From positions 1 to 9,442 of the forward strand of contig JBBRSC010000125.1 of NCBI GenBank assembly GCA_038245795.1: DNA of 9,442 bases, read 5' to 3'. Position numbers and translations under genes: made by a program. The stretch's first letter is position 1; each line of letters starts with the position of its first letter. The notes beneath the pieces are model-generated. The model was not told where the DNA came from and did not search any database. It saw only the letters and a list, made by a program, of their open reading frames with translations. This document shows positions 1-4,885 of the stretch, piece after piece. Source of the stretch: JBBRSC01 sp038245795. GTDB taxonomy: Bacteria > Actinomycetota > Acidimicrobiia > Acidimicrobiales > Microtrichaceae.

Positions 1-20
1 CAGAGATTCCTTAATTTGCT

Positions 21-34
21 CCCGAGTACTCGGG
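21..34. repeat. Perfect 14-bp palindrome in the AT-rich edge
   Basis: CCCGAGTACTCGGG equals its own reverse complement. It has no loop, so it is more likely a protein-binding or joining site than a terminator. There is no T tract beside it. No gene can be assigned to bases 1-71. Confidence 0.6.
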
Positions 35-40
35 ATTACT

Positions 41-96
41 TCTTCAATCGTTAATCTTCAATCGTTAATCGTTAATCGTTAATAGTTATTCTTATT
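41..96. repeat. Heptanucleotide tandem repeat
   Basis: The stretch divides cleanly into 7-mers: TCTTCAA, TCGTTAA, TCTTCAA, TCGTTAA, TCGTTAA, TCGTTAA, then the decaying units TAGTTAT and TCTTATT. The first four form a perfect 14-bp tandem duplication (41-54 and 55-68). The stop codon of the nrdJ-intein frame (72-74) lies inside it. Base composition is far more AT-rich than the rest of the window. Heptamer arrays of this kind are well known in filamentous cyanobacteria and are not expected in a high-GC actinobacterium. This supports, but does not prove, that the edge is foreign or misjoined DNA. Confidence 0.9.
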
Positions 97-1121
97 CTGT
101 AACAGTAAATTTTACTTTCTGCGTCGGTCCGTTCGAGCAGTGTCGCGACAACGATGGCCTGGACATCTTGGGCATGAGCGGAGCACGACTCGACACCTGC
201 CGCCGCTGCGACGGGAGAGAACCGTTCGGAGTTGGCGATGTCGACGGTGAGCGAGCGGAGACCGCTGGACGGCCTGGTTGTTGCGATCGATGACACGACA
301 CCCACCGCCGACAGCATCCGCTGGATGCCGCGAAGGAGGGCGGGCGACCGGGATTCTGCGGACATTGCGTCGTCACGCCCGTAGCCCAGCGCGCCCAACA
401 TCGCTCCCAACGCTTCGATAGCCAAATCATCGGGCAGCTCGAAGCAAGCCGCTGGAACCACGCGTGCATCGTCGGCGCCCAGGGATACTCCCAGCGCGGT
501 GAGCCATCGCACGACGGCTCCGTCGACGAGTCGGATCTCAGCTGAGCCGTCATCACGATCGATGACCTTCGGGACGATTCCCAAGAGTTCCTCAAGTGCC
601 GCAGAGTGACGACCACACAAACCAGCCATGACCTCATCAGGCCGATAGGTCATGGTCATCGTTGACCCGTCGAACGTTGCTCCGCCAGCAATCCGTCCGA
701 CGAGGTGTGCCAACTCTGGGGTCCAGGAGGTCCGGACCCGGTGACCGTCCGGGCCATCAATCACTGCCGGAAGCGCACGATCGGCACGCGGTGCCGGCGT
801 CGGGAGGTCCGCCAAACGGACGAAGTCGTCCGACGTGAGATCACCGGCGGCGACGAACCCCCGATTGGCGGTGAAAATTCGATGGCCGGGGGTGCACCTG
901 AGCTCGCCACCATTGCTGAAGCGGAGCCGCACGATCGGGTTACGCCCGGTGATCATGAACGCCTCGGGAGTGCTCAGCACCACTCGGTTGTCGGGCCGAA
1001 GCGGATCGGTGACGTCGTGGGTCCAGACGTTGAATTCCTCGCCTGCAGACACCCGAGAAAAGAGTTCGTCGAAGCGGACCAGGCCCTTGTCGGTATGGAC
1101 CCTGGCGGACCCGGGAAAGCA
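72..1121 (-). other. Intein in NrdJ, C-terminal splicing blocks missing, endonuclease domain degenerate
   Basis: Inteins excise themselves from a host protein and join the flanks. Numbering follows the NrdJ frame. Splicing block A starts at Cys354 (CFPGSARVHT) directly after host SNP. Block B is RCTPGHRIFT (428-437), with the TxxH pair Thr430/His433. A LAGLIDADG-type homing endonuclease region follows: block C-like LAHLVGRIAGGATF (490-503), block D-like RVVPAACFELP (573-583) and block E-like ALGAMLGALGYG (590-601), then SRSPALLRGIQRMLSAVGV (610-628), a usual sequence after block E. Against the family patterns GDG and ADGY, both catalytic aspartates appear replaced (Gly500, Leu598), so the nuclease is probably dead. 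The frame leaves recognisable intein sequence near residue 689 and stops. Block F and block G (terminal His-Asn followed by host Cys) are not found, so splicing in cis is impossible from this frame. It could be the N half of a split intein or a truncated copy. Confidence 0.88.
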
Positions 1122-2180
1122 GGGGTTCGATCCGTTGATGCGACCCGAGGCCGGCGTGGTGTGCCATTGGTTGATCGTGGTATCGAACTGCATCCCCGGA
1201 TCGGCGCAATCCCACGCTGCGCCTGCAATGGCGTCCATGACGTCCGTCGCCCTGACCGTTTCCAACACCTCGCCGTTGGTTCGTGCGGTCAAGTCCCACT
1301 CGCCGTCTGCCAGCACGGCTTCCATGAAGCCATCAGGGACCCGAACCGAGTTGTTGGCGTTCTGGTACTGGATCGAGACTGCGTCAGCGCCATCGAGGTC
1401 CATGTCGAACCCAGCCGCCCGCAGAACTCGTGCCTTGCGCTCCTCTTTGGCCTTGCACCAGATGAACTCCTCGATGTCGGGATGATCGACGTCGAGGATC
1501 ACCATCTTCGCGGCCCGACGGGTCTTGCCGCCGCTCTTGATCGTTCCGGCCGACGAATCGGCGCCCCGCATGAAGCTGACGGGACCCGACGGGGTTCCGC
1601 CGCCGCCAAGGCGTTCGGTCGACGCCCGGATCCTCGACAGATTCACGCCTGCGCCGGAGCCCCCCTTGAAGATCACGCCTTCCTCCCGAACCCATTCGAG
1701 GATCGAATCCACCGAGTCCTCGACCGACAGGATGAAACAAGCGGACGACTGATTCGGAACCCCATCGACACCGATGTTGAACCAGACCGGGCTGTTGAAC
1801 GCCGCGCGCTGCATGACGAGGATGGACAGCAGCTCGTCTCGAAAGATCTCGCCCTGCTCGTCATCTGCGAAATATCCGCCGTCGTGGCCCCACCTGGTGA
1901 TGGTGTCGACAACCCGACCAATCAACTGACGAACCGAATCCTCGCGTCCAGGCGTCCCCAAGGTGCCGCGGAAGTACTTCTGGGCAACGATGTTGGTGGC
2001 GTTGACCGACCAGGTCGATGGAACCTCGATGCCCAACTGCTCGAAGCTGGCGACCCCGGTGCGGTGATCGACCAGCCGTGCGTCCCGTCGCTCCCAATCG
2101 ATGGAATCAAACGGGTGTTGCCCGACGCTGGTGAACAGGCGGGTCAGGTTCAACCGCAGCGAATCCTCGGTCAACGACAT
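72..2180 (-). CDS. nrdJ: Class II (B12-dependent) ribonucleotide reductase, N-terminal part, fused to a truncated intein
   Basis: Adenosylcobalamin-dependent ribonucleotide reductase converts ribonucleotides to deoxyribonucleotides in the cytoplasm. Residues 1-353 are host protein. Visible family segments are IVAQKYFRGTLG (64-75), FNSPVWFNIG (128-137), QSSACFILS (144-152, with Cys148 the likely first redox cysteine), the glycine-rich FKGGSGAGVNLSRIR (171-185), KSGGKTRRAAKMVILD (215-230) and SNP (351-353). The family continues from here as NPC-S-E, but an intein begins at Cys354. The frame ends at 702 inside AT-rich DNA, so the catalytic Cys, the Glu two residues on, the second redox Cys and the whole C-terminal half (usual length ~900 or more without intein) are absent. 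There is no N-terminal ATP cone. The start is ATG at 2178-2180, with GGAG 8 nt upstream. It is divergent from the reductase gene at 2684. As it stands the product cannot be an active enzyme. It is either half of a split gene, a broken gene, or cut by an assembly error at the window edge. The NrdJ assignment is secure; the state of the gene is not. Confidence 0.9.
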   Translation of the reverse strand: MSLTEDSLRLNLTRLFTSVGQHPFDSIDWERRDARLVDHRTGVASFEQLGIEVPSTWSVNATNIVAQKYFRGTLGTPGREDSVRQLIGRVVDTITRWGHDGGYFADDEQGEIFRDELLSILVMQRAAFNSPVWFNIGVDGVPNQSSACFILSVEDSVDSILEWVREEGVIFKGGSGAGVNLSRIRASTERLGGGGTPSGPVSFMRGADSSAGTIKSGGKTRRAAKMVILDVDHPDIEEFIWCKAKEERKARVLRAAGFDMDLDGADAVSIQYQNANNSVRVPDGFMEAVLADGEWDLTARTNGEVLETVRATDVMDAIAGAAWDCADPGMQFDTTINQWHTTPASGRINGSNPCFPGSARVHTDKGLVRFDELFSRVSAGEEFNVWTHDVTDPLRPDNRVVLSTPEAFMITGRNPIVRLRFSNGGELRCTPGHRIFTANRGFVAAGDLTSDDFVRLADLPTPAPRADRALPAVIDGPDGHRVRTSWTPELAHLVGRIAGGATFDGSTMTMTYRPDEVMAGLCGRHSAALEELLGIVPKVIDRDDGSAEIRLVDGAVVRWLTALGVSLGADDARVVPAACFELPDDLAIEALGAMLGALGYGRDDAMSAESRSPALLRGIQRMLSAVGVVSSIATTRPSSGLRSLTVDIANSERFSPVAAAAGVESCSAHAQDVQAIVVATLLERTDAESKIYCYRIRITIND

Positions 2181-2219
2181 GTGGGGTACTCCAGGGGAGA
2201 AGGAACTCTGCGTGGTACT

Positions 2220-2395
2220 GACGTCGTGGTGCCACCATCCAGGAAGGGACTTCCGGACAACGGCATGAGCACATGTCCAGCACTCATCGAAATGGTGCCA
2301 GGCACGTGGCCATACCGGCCGGCCCCTAGGAGTCGCCCGATGTGCCCACTGAAACGAAACGCACCCGCCATTCCAAACGGTTGCACCACGACGTC
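2220..2395 (-). promoter_or_regulatory. Candidate structured 5' leader RNA of nrdJ, closed by a 13-bp perfect inverted repeat
   Basis: In nrdJ sense, the arm GACGTCGTGGTGC (2395-2383) is exactly complementary to GCACCACGACGTC (2232-2220), enclosing 150 nt. The enclosed part contains further possible helices: GGAATGG (2374-2368) with CCATTTC using one G-U pair, an ATGAGTGC/GTGCTCAT hairpin with a 7-nt loop, GTGCC-T-GGCAC, and GGAAG-TCC-CTTCC close to the 3' arm. The element ends 39 nt before the nrdJ ATG and would lie wholly within a transcript from the candidate promoter at 2404-2431. It could be a cis-regulatory RNA or riboswitch-like fold. I looked for the cobalamin aptamer core and its B12 box, plausible before a B12-dependent enzyme, and did not recognise them. 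The repeat is seen directly; the function is inference. Confidence 0.45.
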
Positions 2396-2403
2396 GAGGA
2401 ACG

Positions 2404-2431
2404 ACACTACGAACTCTCTCCTGTGAGGCAA
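2404..2431 (-). promoter_or_regulatory. Candidate sigma-70-type promoter for nrdJ
   Basis: On the minus strand, TTGCCT (2431-2426) is followed after 16 bp by TAGTGT (2409-2404), fitting -35 TTGnnn and -10 TAnnnT. Transcription would begin near 2397 and give a leader of about 215 nt, starting just before the 13-bp repeat arm. This is weak evidence taken alone. Confidence 0.3.
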
Positions 2432-2461
2432 AAGTGGATGACCCTGTGAATTTCTCCCGAC

Positions 2462-2623
2462 TTTTCCACAGGCGGGTGAATAAGGGTCAGTCGACCAACA
2501 CGCTTCGTGGTGTTGAACGCCGTGAGTAGTGAAACGCCGATCGTCCCTCGAACCTTCCCGCTCATTTCGATCACATTTCGCTCCCCTTCGAGCCTCACAA
2601 CCTCTGGACAACGCTGTGGACAA
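2462..2623. promoter_or_regulatory. Cluster of DnaA-box-like sites between nrdJ and the RibD-C gene
   Basis: TGTGGACAA at 2615-2623 is the reverse complement of TTGTCCACA, the DnaA box typical of high-GC actinobacteria. TCTGGACAA at 2603-2611 differs by one base, has the same orientation and lies 12 bp away, about one helical turn. TTTTCCACA at 2462-2470 fits the relaxed DnaA consensus. CCTGTG (2443-2448) and CACAGG (2467-2472) form an inverted repeat that includes part of the last site. This could be DnaA control of nrdJ, as known for nrdAB in Escherichia coli, or chance. Confidence 0.35.
2496..2515. repeat. Dyad CAACAC-N8-GTGTTG in the nrdJ/RibD-C intergenic region
   Basis: A perfect 6-bp inverted repeat with an 8-base centre sits between the divergent genes. 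It could be an operator or a small hairpin. It does not match the NrdR box or the LexA box. Apart from the items listed separately, the rest of 2181-2683 shows no gene I can support. Confidence 0.35.
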
Positions 2624-2644
2624 GAATTTCTCAGGATTCTTGGG

Positions 2645-2662
2645 TGCGATCGGTAGCCTGCG
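2645..2662 (+). promoter_or_regulatory. Possible -10 element of the RibD-C gene
   Basis: TAGCCT at about 2654-2659 fits the actinobacterial TAnnnT pattern and lies ~25-45 bp before the two candidate starts. No convincing -35 sequence is visible at the right distance. Tentative. Confidence 0.2.
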
Positions 2663-2683
2663 TGGCATGGACGGGACGGGACG

Positions 2684-3460
2684 ATGAGGAGCAGTTCCGA
2701 GATGGCTGCTCACCTCCGAGCGACCGAGCGGCCCGGCACCCTCGATCGGTCGTGGATTCTGGTCAACATGGTGGCGTCGCTGGATGGGGCCGCGACGCTG
2801 GAGGGCCGGAGCGGTGATCTCGGCGGGCCGGCAGATCGGATGATGTTCAACGCGCTTCGCAGCATCGCCGATGTCATCGTGGTCGGCGCGCGAACCGCCA
2901 TGATCGAGCAGTATCGGGCACCTCGGACCGACGACGCCGAACTGCGACTCCAACGACTGCGAGGTGGACAGCGTCCGCAGCCGGATCTGGTCGTGATCAC
3001 TCGCTCGGGAAACGTTGGTCCCTTCCCAGCGCTCACCGCTGAGACCGAGGGCGACGACACGGCCCGGGTGTCCATTTTGCGATGGAGAAACGCGCCGCTC
3101 GGATGGGCCGTCGAGCATCCCGAGCCTGCGGACCGTACACCCGAGGGGACCGGCACCCACGCCGCCGTCGACCCGGCGATCCCGCCGAGAATGAGCGACG
3201 CGTTCGCGCTGCTGCGATCGGTGCGCGGGTATCGGACCGTCCTGTGCGAAGGGGGTCCGAGTCTGCTCGGATCGCTCCACAGCGAGGATCTGATTGACGA
3301 ATGGTGCGTGACCGTCGGCCCGGTGGTCGTTGGCGGAGATTCCACCCGCATCAACCTGAGCAGCCCGGAAGCCGGAGAACCACGACGGCTCCAACTCGTC
3401 GACGCCATCATCGACGACTCGACGATCCTGACCCGCTATCTGCGCGACCGCTCCACCTGA
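2684..3460 (+). CDS. Stand-alone RibD C-terminal-domain reductase (dihydrofolate-reductase fold)
   Basis: This is an NAD(P)H-dependent reductase of the RibD_C family, which in riboflavin synthesis reduces the ribosyl side chain of the pyrimidine intermediate. Motifs seen are WILVNMVASLDGAATL (24-39), the nucleotide-binding IVVGARTAM (65-73), DLVVITRSG (101-109), and TVLCEGGPSLLGSLHSEDLIDE (185-206), holding the family EGGPxLL and DE elements, then a C-terminal strand ending in TRYLRD. No cytidine-deaminase zinc motif is present, so it is not bifunctional RibD. Length (258 aa) equals that of M. tuberculosis Rv2671, a RibD-like protein reported to have dihydrofolate reductase activity. Residues ~118-165 are a Pro/Glu/Arg-rich insertion of unclear role. 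ATG 2684 has only a poor ribosome site. ATG 2702 (residue 7) has AGGAG 10 nt upstream and may be the true start. Divergent from nrdJ, convergent with the LysM gene 40 bp on. The fold is secure; the substrate (pyrimidine intermediate or dihydrofolate) is not. Confidence 0.85.
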   Translation: MRSSSEMAAHLRATERPGTLDRSWILVNMVASLDGAATLEGRSGDLGGPADRMMFNALRSIADVIVVGARTAMIEQYRAPRTDDAELRLQRLRGGQRPQPDLVVITRSGNVGPFPALTAETEGDDTARVSILRWRNAPLGWAVEHPEPADRTPEGTGTHAAVDPAIPPRMSDAFALLRSVRGYRTVLCEGGPSLLGSLHSEDLIDEWCVTVGPVVVGGDSTRINLSSPEAGEPRRLQLVDAIIDDSTILTRYLRDRST

Positions 3461-3465
3461 GAGCG

Positions 3466-3505
3466 CCTGCCCGCATCGGTGTGGCAGGACCGTGACCATG
3501 TCACG
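3466..3505. terminator. Two small hairpins between convergent genes
   Basis: CCTGCC (3466-3471) pairs with GGCAGG (3483-3488) across an 11-base loop. CGTGAC (3491-3496) pairs with GTCACG (3500-3505) across CAT, overlapping the stop codon of the LysM gene. They fill the 40-bp gap between the converging RibD-C and LysM genes and could end transcription in both directions. Neither has a T tract, so intrinsic termination is uncertain. Confidence 0.35.
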
Positions 3506-3917
3506 ACCGCAGCGAATCAGGAATTCGCACAACATGTCCCGGGACCAGCGGAGCGCTGCCGTTCTCGTCGGTGAGCGCACCCACGACATCTCGAACATCG
3601 CCCCCGAGCCCCAGCGATTGTGCGATCGACCACAGTGTGTCCCCCCGGCGCACCACGTGTGCTGCGGGAATGTCGGCCCGCCCGGTCGACGGAACGGCTG
3701 GCGTTCCCACCACGGCGTTGAGAAGGGACCATCCCACCAGGACCGCAACGATCACCGCCGTCAGTACCGCCAGCCGCCGCTGGCGGTACACCGCACGGCG
3801 ACGCAGCGCCGAGGAGGACCTACCGCCCTCGACCAAGGTGAGGTGAGGGCGTTCTGGTCGCCGTGCGGGGGTCCCGCCGAGCTGATGATCTGGAGCGAGT
3901 TGGATGATTGCGGCCAT
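3501..3917 (-). CDS. SOS-controlled single-pass membrane protein with C-terminal LysM domain (YneA/DivS/Rv2719c-like)
   Basis: This is a 138-aa protein. Residues 1-48 are a basic cytoplasmic tail (RRRAVYRQRR at 39-48). Residues ~49-70 form one transmembrane helix (LAVLTAVIVAVLVGWSLLNAVV). A short Pro/Gly linker leads to a single LysM domain at ~86-133 (AHVVRRGDTLWSIAQSLGL ... PLVPGHVVRIP), which binds peptidoglycan outside the membrane. Position and architecture match the SOS cell-division suppressors YneA of Bacillus and DivS of Corynebacterium, and Rv2719c of M. tuberculosis, which is likewise divergent from lexA. The start at ATG 3917 is chosen because AGGAG lies 9 nt upstream. The longer open frame to 4025 would run through the promoter and two LexA boxes. 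A TTGACA -35 sits at 3972-3977, beside a LexA box. Predicted role: damage-induced delay of septation or wall remodelling. No lytic catalytic domain is seen. The domain call is firm; the role is inferred from family and context. Confidence 0.85.
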   Translation of the reverse strand: MAAIIQLAPDHQLGGTPARRPERPHLTLVEGGRSSSALRRRAVYRQRRLAVLTAVIVAVLVGWSLLNAVVGTPAVPSTGRADIPAAHVVRRGDTLWSIAQSLGLGGDVRDVVGALTDENGSAPLVPGHVVRIPDSLRS

Positions 3918-3948
3918 GACGACATTCTCCTGATGGGGTGTGACAGCG

Positions 3949-3977
3949 AATCCTCGAGTCGGACGACGAGCTGTCAA
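3949..3977 (-). promoter_or_regulatory. Promoter of the LysM gene with perfect -35
   Basis: On the minus strand, TTGACA (3977-3972) is a perfect -35. A -10 at a 16-18 bp spacing is weak (GAGGAT or AGGATT). A LexA box ends 3 bp upstream of the -35 hexamer, so bound LexA would block polymerase. Confidence 0.5.
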
Positions 3978-3980
3978 GCG

Positions 3981-3992
3981 GAACGTATGTTC
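3981..3992. promoter_or_regulatory. LexA (SOS) box 1
   Basis: GAACGTATGTTC matches GAAC-N4-GTTC exactly. It lies next to the -35 of the LysM gene. Its right half overlaps a perfect 16-bp palindrome TGTTCGATATCGAACA (3988-4003), which brings an extra GAAC half-site at 3999-4002. Confidence 0.85.
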
Positions 3993-4004
3993 GATATCGA
4001 ACAC

Positions 4005-4016
4005 GAACAAGCGTTC
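4005..4016. promoter_or_regulatory. LexA (SOS) box 2
   Basis: GAACAAGCGTTC is flanked by C and G, giving the full high-GC consensus CGAAC-N4-GTTCG. It is the best match in the window, midway between the divergent genes. Confidence 0.88.
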
Positions 4017-4029
4017 GGATGTCAAGAGC

Positions 4030-4041
4030 GAACGAATGTTC
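4030..4041. promoter_or_regulatory. LexA (SOS) box 3
   Basis: GAACGAATGTTC is an exact core match. It overlaps or abuts the expected -35 region of lexA, given the candidate -10 at 4064-4069. Confidence 0.85.
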
Positions 4042-4063
4042 CCTTCCAGGAGTCTCGACCTGC

Positions 4064-4069
4064 TAGCTT
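4064..4069 (+). promoter_or_regulatory. Candidate -10 of lexA
   Basis: TAGCTT fits TAnnnT and lies between LexA boxes 3 and 4. Transcription would begin near 4076, inside box 4. No clear -35 is visible, as is common for a repressed SOS promoter in high-GC genomes. Confidence 0.4.
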
Positions 4070-4071
4070 CA

Positions 4072-4083
4072 GAACAGGCGTTC
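4072..4083. promoter_or_regulatory. LexA (SOS) box 4
   Basis: GAACAGGCGTTC is an exact core match just downstream of the candidate lexA -10, around the expected transcription start and 36 bp before the ATG. It fits autorepression. Confidence 0.85.
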
Positions 4084-4119
4084 GACTCAACGACGAGCGC
4101 TCCGTCCAGGAGGAATCAC

Positions 4120-4860
4120 ATGGCGTCCAACACCAACCCACCAACCGGACCCGGCACCACAGCTGACAACGCTGGCCAGGCCGTCCCCAAAGCCAAGCGC
4201 CGTGTTCGTGATCTCCCGACTCCCCCTCCGGCTGACATCCCCTTGACCGAACGACAGTCCGATGTCCTCACGTTCATCGAGCGGACCGTTGGAGAGCGTG
4301 GCTACCCGCCGTCGGTTCGTGAGATCGGTGCAGCAGTTGGGCTCACCTCACCGTCAACGGTCCACAGCCATCTCGAGACGCTTCAACGGCTCGGGTACCT
4401 CCGCAAGGATGCCTCCAAGCCTCGAGCCATCGAGGTCCGATGGGATGCCAACAGCGGTGCCATCGCCGAGCGGCGTCCCGTCCGACATGTGCCACTCATC
4501 GGCGATGTGGCGGCCGGGATCGGGGTCATCGCGAGCGAGACCATCGAGGAACTCATGCCGCTCCCGACCGACCTCACCGGGGATGGCGATCTGTTCATGC
4601 TCCGTGTGCGGGGAGATTCCATGGTCGACGCTGGGATTTTCGACGGGGACTTCGTTGTGGTTCGAGCCCAGGCGACCGCCGTCGAAGGAGAGATCGTGGT
4701 CGCTGGGATCCCAGGAGAGGAAGCCACCGTCAAGACCTATCGAACCTCGAAGGGCAAAATCCATCTCGTGCCACACAATCCAACGATGGAACCGATGGTG
4801 TTCGCCCCGAACGAGGTCAGCATCTACGGCAAGGTCGTGACCGTCCTTCGGAAACTCTGA
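4120..4860 (+). CDS. lexA: LexA, SOS repressor and self-cleaving protease
   Basis: LexA represses DNA-damage genes and cleaves itself when RecA filaments form. The protein is 246 aa. A 35-residue Thr/Pro-rich N-terminal tail precedes the winged helix-turn-helix (LTERQSDVLTFIERTV at 42-57, then REIGAAVGLTSPSTVHSHLETLQRLGYL at 67-94). The cleavage site is Ala132-Gly133 in GDVAAGIG, the catalytic Ser167 is in GDSM and the catalytic Lys205 in TVKTY. The Gly-Ser distance of 34 equals that of E. coli LexA, so the protease is intact. ATG 4120 is preceded by AGGAGG with 6-nt spacing. The open frame extends further upstream, but through the LexA boxes, so that start is rejected. It is divergent from the LysM gene with four shared boxes, hence autoregulated, and convergent with dapD, 25 bp separating the stops. 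No terminator is visible in that gap. Confidence 0.97.
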   Translation: MASNTNPPTGPGTTADNAGQAVPKAKRRVRDLPTPPPADIPLTERQSDVLTFIERTVGERGYPPSVREIGAAVGLTSPSTVHSHLETLQRLGYLRKDASKPRAIEVRWDANSGAIAERRPVRHVPLIGDVAAGIGVIASETIEELMPLPTDLTGDGDLFMLRVRGDSMVDAGIFDGDFVVVRAQATAVEGEIVVAGIPGEEATVKTYRTSKGKIHLVPHNPTMEPMVFAPNEVSIYGKVVTVLRKL

Positions 4861-4885
4861 GCCTGGTTTGAGCGTGTCGAGCCGA

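Noticed and set aside
41..96. CRISPR array
   Set aside because: The units are 7 bp and contiguous with no spacers, and there are no cas genes.
2181..2400. Cobalamin riboswitch upstream of nrdJ
   Set aside because: Expected on biochemical grounds, but the B12 box and conserved aptamer core were not recognised on the minus strand. Reported only as an unassigned structured leader.
705..2426. 573-codon open frame on the plus strand opposite nrdJ
   Set aside because: It is antisense to recognisable NrdJ and intein sequence, its translation is rich in Arg/Pro/Gly with no domain, and long antisense frames are usual in high-GC DNA.
2407..2598. 63-codon minus-strand frame upstream of nrdJ
   Set aside because: GTG start, no ribosome site, no recognisable domain, and it overlaps the candidate nrdJ promoter and a DnaA-like box.
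2430..2640. Replication origin
   Set aside because: Only about three DnaA-like sites, no AT-rich unwinding element, and no dnaA, dnaN or partition genes nearby.
2181..2683. LexA or NrdR box for nrdJ
   Set aside because: No GAAC-N4-GTTC core and no match to the NrdR consensus were found; the GAAC occurrences there lack the partner half.
2171..3748. 525-codon open frame on the minus strand
   Set aside because: It runs across the nrdJ upstream region, antisense through the RibD-C gene and out of frame through the LysM gene. No family resemblance.
3918..4025. Longer start for the LysM protein at 4025
   Set aside because: It would place the promoter and two LexA boxes inside the coding sequence; ATG 3917 has a good ribosome site.
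3940..4119. Longer LexA N-terminus from 3940
   Set aside because: It runs through all four SOS boxes; ATG 4120 has an AGGAGG site at ideal spacing.
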